Source: Oleiharenicola lentus (GTDB lineage: Bacteria > Verrucomicrobiota > Verrucomicrobiia > Opitutales > Opitutaceae). Taken from it: 64,000 bases of DNA. Location of the stretch: contig NZ_SDHX01000002.1 of assembly GCF_004118375.1 (NCBI RefSeq), positions 124,001 through 188,000 on the forward strand. The letters are read 5' to 3'. A model generated the notes under the pieces. That model was not told the DNA's origin and searched no databases. It was given only the letters and a program-made list of their open reading frames with translations. Made by a program: the position numbers and the translations under genes. This document shows positions 8,045-19,208 of the stretch, piece by piece. Position 1 is the stretch's first letter; each line of letters starts with the position of its first letter.

Positions 8045-8638
8045 ATGAACATCCGCGCCCTCCTTAAGACTGTCGGTCTCGCCCTCGCCCTGACCGGCGT
8101 CGCCCAAGCGTCCGACCTGACTTGGACCTCCCAGTTCAGCGGCAGCCCGCTGAAATTTCTCAACTTTAATAATGTCTCTGCAGGGTCGCATTACTACTCA
8201 AACACTTTCGACATCACGCCCAGTGGCTTCAATCCGCTCACGATGACCATCGACTCCGCGGTGGCCTCCTTCGCCTTCGCTGACGATGGCGACTCCTACG
8301 AAGAGTGGGTTGACATCACTCTGGCGGGCAACCTTTTCATCAATGAAGAGGTTGACGGAGCGCATCCGTCCAGCAGCTACGCGTGGTACTCGGACAGCTT
8401 GGGTGTCACCCTCCTCGCCGATCTTCAGGCCGATGGAAAACTTGCCTTCAAGGTGCAGCTTCTCGACACAGTCAGATATAACAAAGAGGATACCTACCTC
8501 AAGGTCGCTAAGCTGGTTGCCAAGGGTCACGAAAATCCTCCCCACAAAGTTCCCGACGAGTCCAACACGGTCATCCTGATGGGTGCGGCGATGCTCAGCC
8601 TTATCGCCCTTCGCAAGCGCTTCGCCCGTCGCGCGTGA
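8045..8638 (+). CDS. Secreted protein with VPDSG-like C-terminal sorting signal
   Basis: 197 residues. N-terminal signal peptide (MNIRALLKTVGLALALTGVAQA) and a C-terminal tripartite anchor: VPDESNT at about 168-174, a hydrophobic helix (VILMGAAMLSLIAL) and the basic tail RKRFARRA. This is the layout of PEP-CTERM-like signals; Verrucomicrobia use the VPDSG variant read by a dedicated exosortase. The Gly is replaced here (VPDESN rather than VPDSGS). The middle is a beta-rich, acidic domain without a family I recognise. Role inferred: exported surface or matrix protein processed by an exosortase encoded elsewhere. A strong terminator follows, so it is probably monocistronic. Confidence 0.8.
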   Translation: MNIRALLKTVGLALALTGVAQASDLTWTSQFSGSPLKFLNFNNVSAGSHYYSNTFDITPSGFNPLTMTIDSAVASFAFADDGDSYEEWVDITLAGNLFINEEVDGAHPSSSYAWYSDSLGVTLLADLQADGKLAFKVQLLDTVRYNKEDTYLKVAKLVAKGHENPPHKVPDESNTVILMGAAMLSLIALRKRFARRA

Positions 8639-8673
8639 TGCGGGTCTTGATTCAATAGCGTCCAATTCTATCT

Positions 8674-8712
8674 ACCGCCGCCGTGGTCTTTATCCATGGC
8701 GGCGGTTTTTTT
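8674..8712 (+). terminator. Rho-independent terminator
   Basis: 13-bp stem ACCGCCGCCGTGG / CCATGGCGGCGGT (one G-T pair), 7-base loop, then seven T. It ends the VPD-CTERM gene transcript. Confidence 0.92.
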
Positions 8713-8795
8713 GTGCCTGATTCAAAACCAACCATCGAGGCTGGCCGCGTCCGTTGACAAACCTGACCCATTCCCCTGAGTCTACCCTTTTCTCC

Positions 8796-11700
8796 ATGCT
8801 GACACCCCTTCCCAGCCACGGCTTCCGGGCGGCAATGGTTACCGGATTGCTCCTCGTTCTGACCACCGGTTGCACCCGAAAGGACGATTTCGCGGAGCAG
8901 CTCAAGCGGGGCGACGAAGCCGTTGCCACCAACCGCTATGACGATGCGGAAAAAATCTTCATGGACGCACTCGTGCTTCGCCAGACAGATCCGCAGGTGA
9001 TCGGCCGGATGGGCATACTCTACTACAATCAGGGTCAAATCGCCCGGGGCTACGCCTTTCTCGAGGAAGCGGTCAAGGGTGCACCCAACAACGCGGACTT
9101 CCAGCTCCATTACGCCCTCGCCTGCTATTCGGTCGGCAAGACGATTGATGCGCGAAAATCGGCTCAGAAGGCGCTGGAGCAGCGCCCCAAGGACGAGGTC
9201 GCGCTGCTGTTGCTTGCAGAGACCTGCGTCTCAACCCGCGACAACGAAGAGACCCGGCGCATTATCGAGGATCTGCGAACCCAAAATGGTGAGGCCGCGG
9301 GCTATTACCTTGCTCTGGGCGCGCTCCGGCGGATGCAACGGGACTATGCCGCAGCCGAAAAGGAATTGGATGCCGCGCTCGCTCTGAACCCGCAATTGAG
9401 CGCGGCGCACGACCAAATGGGCATGCTCTATGCCGCCCAGGGTGACAACGCGAAGGCGGCGGTCAGCTTGAAAACCGCCGCGCAGCTTGCGCCGCCTCGC
9501 GCCACGGTGCGGCTCCGCTACGTGAATCACCTGATTCGCACCGATGCCCGGGAGGAGGCGAAGAAGGAGATTGCCTCGATTCTGGCTCAGGCCCCCGACT
9601 GCATCCCAGCCCTCATTTTGGAGGCTAAGCTCGCGGCGGACGAGCGCCGTCTGACCGATGCCGCCACCAGCGCCCGGAAGGTGATTGATCGGGATCGGAC
9701 CCATTACGAAGCCCTCACGCTGTTGGCGGCCGTAAAATTCCAGGAAGGCGATTTCGAGGGGGGCATCGCACGGCTAAAGGAGGCGGAGGAACACCACCCC
9801 CGCGCCCCCCAGATCAAAATGCAGCTCGCCGCTGCCCACCTCAAAAAAGGCGAGCGGCTAGCCGCCGAGGATTACCTGAAGAAAACCCTGCTCGTCGCCC
9901 CGAACCACGCGGAGGCCACGCAGGCTCTTGCCGAACTTCAGTTGCAAAAGGGCGACGCCATCGCCGCCGCCGCCCAGCTCGAGCCTTTGGTCAAAGCACG
10001 TTCCGGCGGCCGTCGTACTTTGGTGCTCTACGCCCAGGCCTGCTTCGACAAGGGTGATGAAAAACAGGGGCTGACCATCCTGCGTTCACTCGTGGCGCAA
10101 GCCGCCACTGATCCGGACAACCACTACCTGCTTGGTCGGGCTTTGCTCGGTCGCGACCGTCCTGCAGCACGTCAGGCAATCGAGACCACGGTCCGGCTGG
10201 CCGACAAGCACTGGTCTGCGCAAGAGATCCTGGTTGATTTCGACCTGAACGAAAACCGCACCAACGAGGCCGCGTCTCGGATCGCAGCTCTGATTGAGAA
10301 ATATCCCGGGGATCCCGCCCCCCTGCTGTTGCGGGCCAGGATCCGCATATATGCGGATGATCTCAACGGTGCCGAAGCTGACCTGCTTAAGGCCCTGGAG
10401 CTGGATCCCTCTCTCCATCATGCCTATTATGAACTGGCGAGGATCTACTTCGTGAGCAGCCGCAGCCCGGAGGCGCTCGAGAAACTGACCGCCTCGGCGG
10501 CGCAATCCAACACCCCCCGCGCCTATACCCAGCTCGGCATGCTGCAAACCGCCCTGGGGAAAAACAACGACGCCCGCAAGTCCTACGAGCAAGCCCTCGC
10601 TCTGGACCGCGATTTTCCGCCCGCGCTCAACAATCTCGCGATGCTCCTATCCAAAACACCGGAGGATCTCGAACAGGCAGCCAAGCTGGCGCGGCGCGCG
10701 CACGAACGCCTGCCCGCCGATCCGCACATCACGGACACCCTCGGTTGGATTCTCTTCCGTCAGGGACAGCATGCTGCCGCTCTGCCCTATTTCCGGTCCG
10801 CTGCCGAAAAACGGCCGGCAGACGCGGAGATACAGCATCATCTGGCCATGACCCTCTATTGCCTCGAGCAGGAGGAACCCGCCCGGCTGATTCTTCAACG
10901 CCTTGTCTCCGCCAAGGCCGAGGCGGCGTTGGTCGCGGATGCACACCAACGACTGGCCGTGCTGGCCATTGACCCGGAGCGGCCTGCGCCCGGGGCGAAA
11001 GATGAACTGCAGCGATGGCTCGGGCAGGATGCGACTGATCCCGTGGTTCTCGCCCGTCTGGGTGTGATAGAGGCCCGGGAAGGCGATCCGAAGAAAGCGG
11101 CCGAACTTCTCGAATCGGCGCTGAAGTCGAACCCCCGTTCCGTGAGCGCCCTGCTCGCGTTGCTGGATCTTTACGCCGGCCCTTTGGCAAATCCCGGCCG
11201 GGCTCAGGAACTCGCCAAAGCCGCAAGCTCCACTCCTCCCGCCGACAGCAGGATCCCGCCGCGACTCGGCCGCTACGCGCTGCGCTCGGGGGACTTCGCC
11301 TGGGCGGCGTCGCTGCTGCAGGATGCCGCCCGCCAGGCGCCGGACGACATGGACCTGCGCATCGATCACGCCCGCGCACTGTATGGCAGCGGCCGGGTGA
11401 AAGACGCCGAATCAACCCTCGCCGAAGTGCTCAAGGGAAACCCCTCTTCTGTCACCCGGGAGGCGGCCCGGCGCATGTCCAGGATGCTGTCGGTGGTAGA
11501 TCGCCGCGAAGAACTTCCCGCCGCCCGGGTCGAGGCCGATCAAGTCTTGTCGAGCGATCCGTCTGACCTCGCAGCCCTCATGATCGTGGCCGCGGACTCC
11601 GAACGTCTGGAAAAATACCGCGAGGCCGAGCGAATTTATGGTGAGATCCTCGCCCGCCTGCCCGGTTTCGCACCCGCCATTCGAAAACTGGCCCTGCTCC

Positions 11701-12038
11701 AGGCGGATTTTCTGGGCGACGACAAGCAAGCTGAGGAGCTGGCCCAGAAAGCTCGTCGGGCTTATCCGGACGATCCGGAACTTTCCCGCGCGCTCGGCTC
11801 CATCAGCTACCGGCGCGGCGACTATCAGGCGGCCGTTAATACCCTTCGGCAAAGCTGGCGACAGCGCGAAGATCCCCAGACCGCTTTTCTCCTCGGCGTG
11901 GCGCTGTTCGGACTGAAGAATACTTCCGAAAGCCGCACCTTCCTTGAGCGGGCCCTGCAGCTCAAGCTGCCTGCTCAGGAAACAACCGAAGCGGAACGCA
12001 TCCTGCGCGAGATCCGCGGCAACCGCAGCGGTTTCTGA
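8796..12038 (+). CDS. Large TPR-repeat lipoprotein, PrsT-like
   Basis: 1080 residues from the ATG at 8796. The lipobox LTTGC places the lipidated Cys at residue 26, so the protein is membrane anchored and faces outward. Nearly the whole length is tetratricopeptide repeats (recurring A-x-x-x-L-x-x-A-L-x-x-x-P spacing, more than 20 units), e.g. NRYDDAEKIF at the first repeat and YEQALALDRDFPPALNNLA near the middle. PrsT, the TPR lipoprotein of PEP-CTERM/exosortase systems, has the same plan at about 900 residues. The upstream TTG at 8754 is possible but would add 14 residues ahead of a normal signal sequence. Its neighbour is a VPD-CTERM substrate, supporting the link. The PrsT assignment is by architecture and context, not alignment. 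Confidence 0.8.
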   Translation: MLTPLPSHGFRAAMVTGLLLVLTTGCTRKDDFAEQLKRGDEAVATNRYDDAEKIFMDALVLRQTDPQVIGRMGILYYNQGQIARGYAFLEEAVKGAPNNADFQLHYALACYSVGKTIDARKSAQKALEQRPKDEVALLLLAETCVSTRDNEETRRIIEDLRTQNGEAAGYYLALGALRRMQRDYAAAEKELDAALALNPQLSAAHDQMGMLYAAQGDNAKAAVSLKTAAQLAPPRATVRLRYVNHLIRTDAREEAKKEIASILAQAPDCIPALILEAKLAADERRLTDAATSARKVIDRDRTHYEALTLLAAVKFQEGDFEGGIARLKEAEEHHPRAPQIKMQLAAAHLKKGERLAAEDYLKKTLLVAPNHAEATQALAELQLQKGDAIAAAAQLEPLVKARSGGRRTLVLYAQACFDKGDEKQGLTILRSLVAQAATDPDNHYLLGRALLGRDRPAARQAIETTVRLADKHWSAQEILVDFDLNENRTNEAASRIAALIEKYPGDPAPLLLRARIRIYADDLNGAEADLLKALELDPSLHHAYYELARIYFVSSRSPEALEKLTASAAQSNTPRAYTQLGMLQTALGKNNDARKSYEQALALDRDFPPALNNLAMLLSKTPEDLEQAAKLARRAHERLPADPHITDTLGWILFRQGQHAAALPYFRSAAEKRPADAEIQHHLAMTLYCLEQEEPARLILQRLVSAKAEAALVADAHQRLAVLAIDPERPAPGAKDELQRWLGQDATDPVVLARLGVIEAREGDPKKAAELLESALKSNPRSVSALLALLDLYAGPLANPGRAQELAKAASSTPPADSRIPPRLGRYALRSGDFAWAASLLQDAARQAPDDMDLRIDHARALYGSGRVKDAESTLAEVLKGNPSSVTREAARRMSRMLSVVDRREELPAARVEADQVLSSDPSDLAALMIVAADSERLEKYREAERIYGEILARLPGFAPAIRKLALLQADFLGDDKQAEELAQKARRAYPDDPELSRALGSISYRRGDYQAAVNTLRQSWRQREDPQTAFLLGVALFGLKNTSESRTFLERALQLKLPAQETTEAERILREIRGNRSGF

Positions 12039-12050
12039 GCCGCGAAATTA

Positions 12051-12078
12051 CGGACCGGGGTCTGCGACCGCCGGTCCG
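12051..12078. terminator. Hairpin between convergent genes
   Basis: CGGACCGG (12051-12058) pairs with CCGGTCCG (12071-12078) in the 54-base gap between the TPR gene and lysS, which converge. No T-run follows on either strand, so it is a possible bidirectional terminator only. Confidence 0.4.
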
Positions 12079-12092
12079 ATACTCTCGCCGCA

Positions 12093-13595
12093 TCATTTCG
12101 CCTCTTGCGGCCGCAGAGACGGGAACAGGATCACGTCGCGGATGCTCTCGGCCCCGGTGAGCAGGATGCAGAGACGGTCGATGCCCACGCCCATGCCGCC
12201 GGCGGGCGGCATGCCATGCTCGAGTGAGAGCAGGAAGTCGTTGTCGAGGTTCTGTTTGTCCTCACCCACCTGCTTTTCGAACATCTCACGCTGCACAAAG
12301 GGATCGTTCTGCTCGGAGTAGGCCGGGGCCACCTCCATGCCGCCGATGATGCACTCGAACACATCGATCAGGCCGGGGTCCTCGGCGTTGAGCTTGGCCA
12401 GCGGACAAAGTTCCTTGGGCAGGTGCGTGACGAAGGTCGGCTGGATGAGCGTGGGCTCGATGCGCTTGCCGAAGATCTCGTTCACGATCTCGTGCGTCTC
12501 CCAGCCCGGGTGGATGTCGAGGCCGAGCGCCTGCGCGGCGGCCGTCGCCTTGGTGCGGTAGTCGGGCGTGTTGCGGAACGAGCTGAGCTTCGCGCCGCCG
12601 AGCTTGTCGCCCACGGTCGCGTCGATCAGGTCGAAGTAGCGCGCCTCGCGCCACTCGCCGGCGAAGTTGATGGTCTGGCCGCTCGCAGCGTGCTTGATCT
12701 CGGTGGTGCCGATGACGTCGCGCGCGAGGTCCGCAAAGATGGCCTTGAGCAGGTCCATCATGCCGCGGAAATCGGAGTAGGCCTGGTAAACCTCGAGCAT
12801 GGTGAACTCGGGGTTGTGCTTGGTGGACACACCCTCGTTGCGGAACACGCGGCCGATCTCAAACACGCGGTCATAGCCGCCCACGAGCAGGCGCTTCAGG
12901 CGCAGTTCGAGTGCGATGCGGAGGAAAAAGTCGGCGTTGAGCGCGTTGTGGTGCGTCGTGAAGGGCCGCGCGGCGGCGCCGCCGGCGACGCCCTCGAGCA
13001 TCGGGGTCTCCACCTCGATGAACTTCCGGCCCGCCAGGGTGGCGCGGATGCTCGCCACGATCCGGCTGCGCAGCATCAGGCGCTTGCGCGACTCCTCGTT
13101 CACGATGAGGTCGAGGTAGCGCTGGCGGTAGATCTGCTCGCGATCGGTCAGACCGTGCCACTTCTCGGGCAGCGGTCGCAGGGCCTTGGACACGAGCGTG
13201 AACTTGTCCACGCGCACCGTGACCTCTCCGCTCTTGGATTTGAACAGCACGCCCTCGACGCCGATGATGTCCCCGAGATCGAGTTTCTTGAAAGCCATGT
13301 AGGCCTCGTCGCCCACCAGGTCCTTCTTCACGTAGAGTTGGATCTGGCCCTGCTGGTCGAGAATCTTCACGAACTGGCTCTTGCCCATGTCGCGGATGAC
13401 GACGAGTCGGCCGGCGACCTTGACCGGCACGGTGTAATCCTGGCCGTCCACGTGGGCTTTCAGCGCTTCGCCCGAGAAATGCGTCTGCTCGCAGTTGGCG
13501 CGGAACGGATCCGTGCCCGCGGCGCGCATATCCTGTAGCTTCTTCAGCCGCACCGCATGCTGGTCGTGGGTGATGTCCTGGGGGATGTCGCTCAT
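12093..13595 (-). CDS. lysS: Lysyl-tRNA synthetase, class II
   Basis: 500 residues, normal for LysS. An N-terminal OB-fold anticodon-binding domain (about 55-160; GRLVVIRDMGKSQFVKI) precedes the class II core: motif 1 near FIEVETPML, motif 2 FEIGRVFRNEG, with the TKHNPEFTMLEVYQAYSD stretch following, and motif 3 GMGVGIDRLCILLT near the C-terminus. It charges tRNA-Lys in the cytoplasm. I used the ATG at 13595 (MSDIPQD); the upstream in-frame start at 13718 adds a Cys/Gly-rich tail with no homology expected. It stands alone and converges with the TPR gene. Confidence 0.97.
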   Translation of the reverse strand: MSDIPQDITHDQHAVRLKKLQDMRAAGTDPFRANCEQTHFSGEALKAHVDGQDYTVPVKVAGRLVVIRDMGKSQFVKILDQQGQIQLYVKKDLVGDEAYMAFKKLDLGDIIGVEGVLFKSKSGEVTVRVDKFTLVSKALRPLPEKWHGLTDREQIYRQRYLDLIVNEESRKRLMLRSRIVASIRATLAGRKFIEVETPMLEGVAGGAAARPFTTHHNALNADFFLRIALELRLKRLLVGGYDRVFEIGRVFRNEGVSTKHNPEFTMLEVYQAYSDFRGMMDLLKAIFADLARDVIGTTEIKHAASGQTINFAGEWREARYFDLIDATVGDKLGGAKLSSFRNTPDYRTKATAAAQALGLDIHPGWETHEIVNEIFGKRIEPTLIQPTFVTHLPKELCPLAKLNAEDPGLIDVFECIIGGMEVAPAYSEQNDPFVQREMFEKQVGEDKQNLDNDFLLSLEHGMPPAGGMGVGIDRLCILLTGAESIRDVILFPSLRPQEAK

Positions 13596-13696
13596 GGAAC
13601 GGGGGACGCTTGGCAAGCCGCCCGCCCGGGGCAAATGGAAATTGCTGCCGGCGTCCCCGGCTTGCACCCCGCTGGCGGTTGCGCATTTTTTCGGAC

Positions 13697-14962
13697 ATGC
13701 ACCCGCTCCTGCTCGCAATCACGGCCAGCGCCGGTCTCGGTGCCCTCATCGGGCTCATCCGCCAGTGGAGCGAACAGGCCGACAAGCCTCCCGGCGCCGA
13801 ATACAACGGCCTGCGCACCTTCACCCTCTGGAGCGTGCTCGGCTGCGTGGCGGCGTTCCTTTCCTCGGCCTATTCGCCCGCTGTGTTGCCCGTGGTTGTC
13901 GCCGGGGTCGCAGCACAACTGGTGGCCCGGGCTTGGTCGGCCGCGTCCGACACCGCCGGTTCGGTGGGCAGCACATCCTTTGCGGCCGCCATGCTCACGA
14001 TGCTCGTCGGGGCGCTCGTGTATTGGCAGCACCATCAGGCCGCCGTGTTGATCAGCGCCACGACCGGAGTGCTGCTGGGCTTGAAGGCCCGCATCCACGC
14101 GTGGACGCGCGGCTTCACCGACGCGGACATCCGCGGCACGCTGCAGTTCATCGCCATCACCGGTGTGATCCTTCCACTGGTCCCCAACCGCGAACTCGGG
14201 CCGTTCGCCGCCTTCAACCCCTATTCCACGTGGCTCATGGTCGTCCTGATCTCCGGCCTCGGTTTCACCGGCTACGTGGCCATGCGCCTGCTCGGTGCCT
14301 CGGCGGGCATTCTGCTGACCAGCCTGCTTGGCGGCCTCGCCTCGAGCACCGCCACGACCCTCGCCTTCAGCCGCCGCAGCCGCGAGGACCCGGTCCTTTC
14401 GCGGCATTACGCGTTGGCCGTGGTCGCCGCGTGCAGCATGATGCTCCCGCGCGTGCTGGTCGCGCTCAGCGTGTTCAACCGCGACCTCGCCTGGCATCTC
14501 GTTTTGCCCTTCGCGCTCATGGCAGTCCCAGCCCTGGGCTACGGCGTGTGGCTCTGGTTCGCCCGCCGCAACCAAACCCACACCGTCGGCGCGCCCGCGC
14601 TCGCCAATCCCCTGAGCCTGCGTACCGCGGTGAAATTCGCCCTCCTCTACACCGCTATCACCTTTCTGGTGAAAGCCGCCGCCAACTGGGAAATCCTCCA
14701 CACCGGCCTGCTTCCCCTCAGCTTCGTGTCGGGCCTGACCGACATGGACGCCATCTCCCTCTCCGTGGTCGGCAGCCTCAACACCGGCAACATCCCCCTG
14801 CCCCTCGCCGCCCACGCGATCTTGGTCGCCGCCATCGCCAACTCCCTGCTGAAGGCCGGCCTGACCTTCTCGCTGGGTTCGCCGGAGTTGCGCCGCCACG
14901 CCGGCGGCGTGCTCATCCTGACCGCCCTGGGCGGCGTGGGCGGGTGGTGGCTGGTCGCTTGA
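13697..14962 (+). CDS. MgtC/SapB-type membrane protein with DUF4010
   Basis: 421 residues, almost entirely hydrophobic, with about 11-12 membrane segments. The first third carries the MgtC signature order (GLGALIGLIRQWSEQ, GLRTFTLWSVLGC, VGSTSFAAAMLTMLVG); the rest matches the DUF4010 part of two-domain relatives (LLGGLASSTATTLAFSRRS, SGLTDMDAISLSVV). Such proteins are inner-membrane proteins of unknown transport function, sometimes tied to magnesium limitation. I chose the ATG at 13697 (MHPLLLAI) over the 13610 start, whose extension is Arg/Pro-rich and overlaps the lysS promoter area. Confidence 0.85.
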   Translation: MHPLLLAITASAGLGALIGLIRQWSEQADKPPGAEYNGLRTFTLWSVLGCVAAFLSSAYSPAVLPVVVAGVAAQLVARAWSAASDTAGSVGSTSFAAAMLTMLVGALVYWQHHQAAVLISATTGVLLGLKARIHAWTRGFTDADIRGTLQFIAITGVILPLVPNRELGPFAAFNPYSTWLMVVLISGLGFTGYVAMRLLGASAGILLTSLLGGLASSTATTLAFSRRSREDPVLSRHYALAVVAACSMMLPRVLVALSVFNRDLAWHLVLPFALMAVPALGYGVWLWFARRNQTHTVGAPALANPLSLRTAVKFALLYTAITFLVKAAANWEILHTGLLPLSFVSGLTDMDAISLSVVGSLNTGNIPLPLAAHAILVAAIANSLLKAGLTFSLGSPELRRHAGGVLILTALGGVGGWWLVA

Positions 14963-15070
14963 TGCGGCGTTATCCGGCGTGTCAGCGGGACTTATACTCC
15001 CGCCGCGGCCCCGGGCTGAACCAAAGATTGTCTTTGCGCCAGTGCGGGCTTTCGTGACCAATTCCTCCCG

Positions 15071-15967
15071 ATGTCCGCCCAACGCAAACCCGACTGGCTC
15101 CGCGCCAAGCTGCCGACCGGCCCCGCCTACCAGGCGACCCGCCGGATGGTGGAGGACAACAAGCTGCACACCGTCTGCCAGAGCGCCCAATGCCCGAACA
15201 TCGGCGAGTGCTGGTCCCGCGGCACGGCCACGGTGATGATCCTGGGCAACATCTGCACCCGTTCCTGCAACTTCTGCGCGATCCAGAGCGGCCGCCCCAC
15301 CGAGCACGACCTCGGCGAACCCGCCCGCGTGGCCGACGCCGTGGCCAAGATGGGCCTGCGCCACTGCGTCATCACCTCCGTCGCCCGCGACGACCTGAAG
15401 GACGGCGGCGCCAGCGTCTGGGCCGCGACCATCCGCGCCGTCCGCTACAAGAACCCGCACTGCGCCATCGAGGTGCTCGTGCCGGACTTCGTGGGCAAAC
15501 TGGAGCAGGTGGACATCGTGCTCGCGGCCAAGCCCGACATCTTCAACCACAACCTCGAGACCGTGGAACGTCTCCAGCGCCCGGTGCGCGTGCAGGCCCG
15601 TTACGACCGCTCCCGCTCCGTGCTCCAGCACGCCAAGTCCCGCGGTTTCACCACCAAGACCGGCATCATGCTCGGCCTCGGCGAAAAGCCCGAAGAGATC
15701 GAGCAGACGCTCCGCGACATCGCCGCCGACAAGACCGACATCCTCACGCTCGGCCAATATCTTCAGCCCACTCCGCAGCACTGGAAGATCGACCGCTGGG
15801 TCCCGCCGGAGGAATTCGCCCAGTGGAAGAAGCTCGGCCTCGAACTCGGCATTGGCGTCATCGAGAGCGGCCCGCTCGTGCGCTCCAGCTATCACGCCGA
15901 CGAACAGTCCGCGAAATACGTCGGAGAAGAGCATTTGAACGTTCGCCCCACTCTCGCACAGGTCTGA
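15071..15967 (+). CDS. lipA: Lipoyl synthase
   Basis: 298 residues. A radical SAM enzyme that inserts two sulfurs into protein-bound octanoyl groups. Both cluster motifs are complete: the auxiliary cluster CQSAQCPNIGEC (C-x4-C-x5-C) near residues 37-48, and the radical SAM CTRSCNFC (C-x3-C-x2-C) near 63-70. The C-terminal RSSYHADE provides the conserved Ser of the auxiliary cluster. Length is typical. lipB is not adjacent; the next gene, a histidine kinase, starts 85 bases on. Confidence 0.97.
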   Translation: MSAQRKPDWLRAKLPTGPAYQATRRMVEDNKLHTVCQSAQCPNIGECWSRGTATVMILGNICTRSCNFCAIQSGRPTEHDLGEPARVADAVAKMGLRHCVITSVARDDLKDGGASVWAATIRAVRYKNPHCAIEVLVPDFVGKLEQVDIVLAAKPDIFNHNLETVERLQRPVRVQARYDRSRSVLQHAKSRGFTTKTGIMLGLGEKPEEIEQTLRDIAADKTDILTLGQYLQPTPQHWKIDRWVPPEEFAQWKKLGLELGIGVIESGPLVRSSYHADEQSAKYVGEEHLNVRPTLAQV

Positions 15968-16051
15968 TTGCCCGTTGCGCCTTGATTTGGGGTTGCTCGT
16001 AAGCGGGGTCTGTCGTCTCCTCGGGTCGCAAAAGGTCCGGTCGCCTTTTAG

Positions 16052-17791
<1,740 letters not shown>

Positions 17792-17846
17792 TGGGACCGG
17801 GCGCCTCCCGGTTTGCCTTTCCGGCGCCAGCCCGTTTGCTGCCCGG

Positions 17847-18746
17847 ATGCTTTCCCCGCAGTTTCCCCACCCGGCCGCCGGCAAGATTCTCGGCTTCGTG
17901 TTGCTGGGGATCTGCGGCTTGGCCATCGCGGGCACGGTCTTTGTGCAGATTGAGCGCCAACCGGAAGCCTCGTCCGTCTCACGCGGCGCACGCCTGACCG
18001 AGGAAGCCGGCTGCTATGCTTGTCACGGCCGCAGCGAGGAGGAGCCGCGTTTCAATCTCCGCCAGACCGGTCCGGGCAAGTGGCGCGACAAGAACAACCC
18101 GTCATTCTGGGAAAGCGACATCACCGAAGTGAAGGTGCTGGTGGACTGGATCGCGAACGGCGTACCCGCGGCCGACGCCGAGGCACACAAGAAATTACTC
18201 ATTCGTATGCCGGCCTACCGGGACCGGCTCACGCCTGCCGAGATCGAGGACATTGCCGCGTGGATTCTCGCCGAAGGACTCAAACTCCGGGTCGATCTCT
18301 CCTCGCACCAGGCTCCCGTCGCCGGGACCGGCCTCACCCCTGATCAGCTGTTCGCCGCCGGCGACGCCCTTTCCCGCCGCCACGGCTGCTACCAATGCCA
18401 TGGCGAACTCGGCCAGGGCGGCGTGGCCAACCCCGACTCGTTCAAGGGCTACATCCCCGGCTTCCAGGGCCGGGACTTCCTCAAGCTCACCGCCAACGGC
18501 GACCGCGCCGAAATCATCCACTGGATTGATCACGGCCGCGGCCAGGCCGTCGAGTCAGGCTTGCTTGGTCCCATCGCGAAGAAGTTCTTCGACGGTCAGG
18601 CCATTCCGATGCCCGGCTACCGTGACCACCTCTCGGCCGCCGAGAAAGAGCTGCTTGCCGATTACCTCCTCCTGCTTAACAAAACAGGACCCTTGTCCGC
18701 CTCGCAACTCGAGCGGCTCACCCAACTCCTCGCCCCCTCCCCATGA
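17847..18746 (+). CDS. Membrane-anchored diheme c-type cytochrome
   Basis: 299 residues. An uncleaved N-terminal helix (about 12-32) anchors two cytochrome c domains facing the periplasm. The heme sites are CYACH near residue 56 and CYQCH near residue 182; each is followed by a Met-containing stretch (IRMPAYRDRL and IPMPGYRDHL) that should give the axial ligand. The repeated RDRL/RDHLSxAE pattern shows that the two halves are an internal duplication. Role inferred: electron transfer. It overlaps the next cytochrome gene by 4 bases (ATGA). Confidence 0.88.
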   Translation: MLSPQFPHPAAGKILGFVLLGICGLAIAGTVFVQIERQPEASSVSRGARLTEEAGCYACHGRSEEEPRFNLRQTGPGKWRDKNNPSFWESDITEVKVLVDWIANGVPAADAEAHKKLLIRMPAYRDRLTPAEIEDIAAWILAEGLKLRVDLSSHQAPVAGTGLTPDQLFAAGDALSRRHGCYQCHGELGQGGVANPDSFKGYIPGFQGRDFLKLTANGDRAEIIHWIDHGRGQAVESGLLGPIAKKFFDGQAIPMPGYRDHLSAAEKELLADYLLLLNKTGPLSASQLERLTQLLAPSP

Positions 18747-19174
18747 TCACCCGCCGCCTGTTGTCGTTCGCTCTCCTCCTCGCCCTCGTGGCCAGCCGCC
18801 TGGCCGCGGACCCGGTGGTGGACAGTCTGGTCCCGCTCAAACCCGAGGTCCGCAAGGTGCTCAACGAAAGCTGCGTGATGTGCCACGGCGAGGTCATCAA
18901 CGGCGAGAAGGAGCTGCGCGACGACATCGACTACAGCACCGACGACGCCCTGCGCACCACGCTGACCAGTGCCGGGAAACTCAAGCAGGTGATCCTCGAG
19001 GACAAAATGCCGCACAAGCCCCGCCTCTCCCGCCGCCTGCGGGACAACGCCGAGTTGCAGGCCCGCCTTGCGGCCCTGCGCGACAACTACAACAAATCCG
19101 GCCACAAGGAGATCCTCCTCGACTGGCTGAAAGATGTCACCGCCACGACCGGCGACGACAAGAAGAAGCAATAA
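18743..19174 (+). CDS. Small periplasmic monoheme c-type cytochrome-like protein
   Basis: 143 residues with a signal peptide (MITRRLLSFALLLALVASRLAA). One heme-binding CVMCH near residue 50 in the PSCyt1-like context LNESCVMCHGEVINGEKELR. A possible axial Met lies in EDKMPHKP. The C-terminus is Lys-rich (GDDKKKQ). Coupled by ATGA overlap to the diheme cytochrome, so the two probably work together. Confidence 0.82.
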   Translation: MITRRLLSFALLLALVASRLAADPVVDSLVPLKPEVRKVLNESCVMCHGEVINGEKELRDDIDYSTDDALRTTLTSAGKLKQVILEDKMPHKPRLSRRLRDNAELQARLAALRDNYNKSGHKEILLDWLKDVTATTGDDKKKQ

Positions 19175-19208
19175 ACCGCCCCACCCGGGCGGCGCCTGAA
19201 TCAACGCG

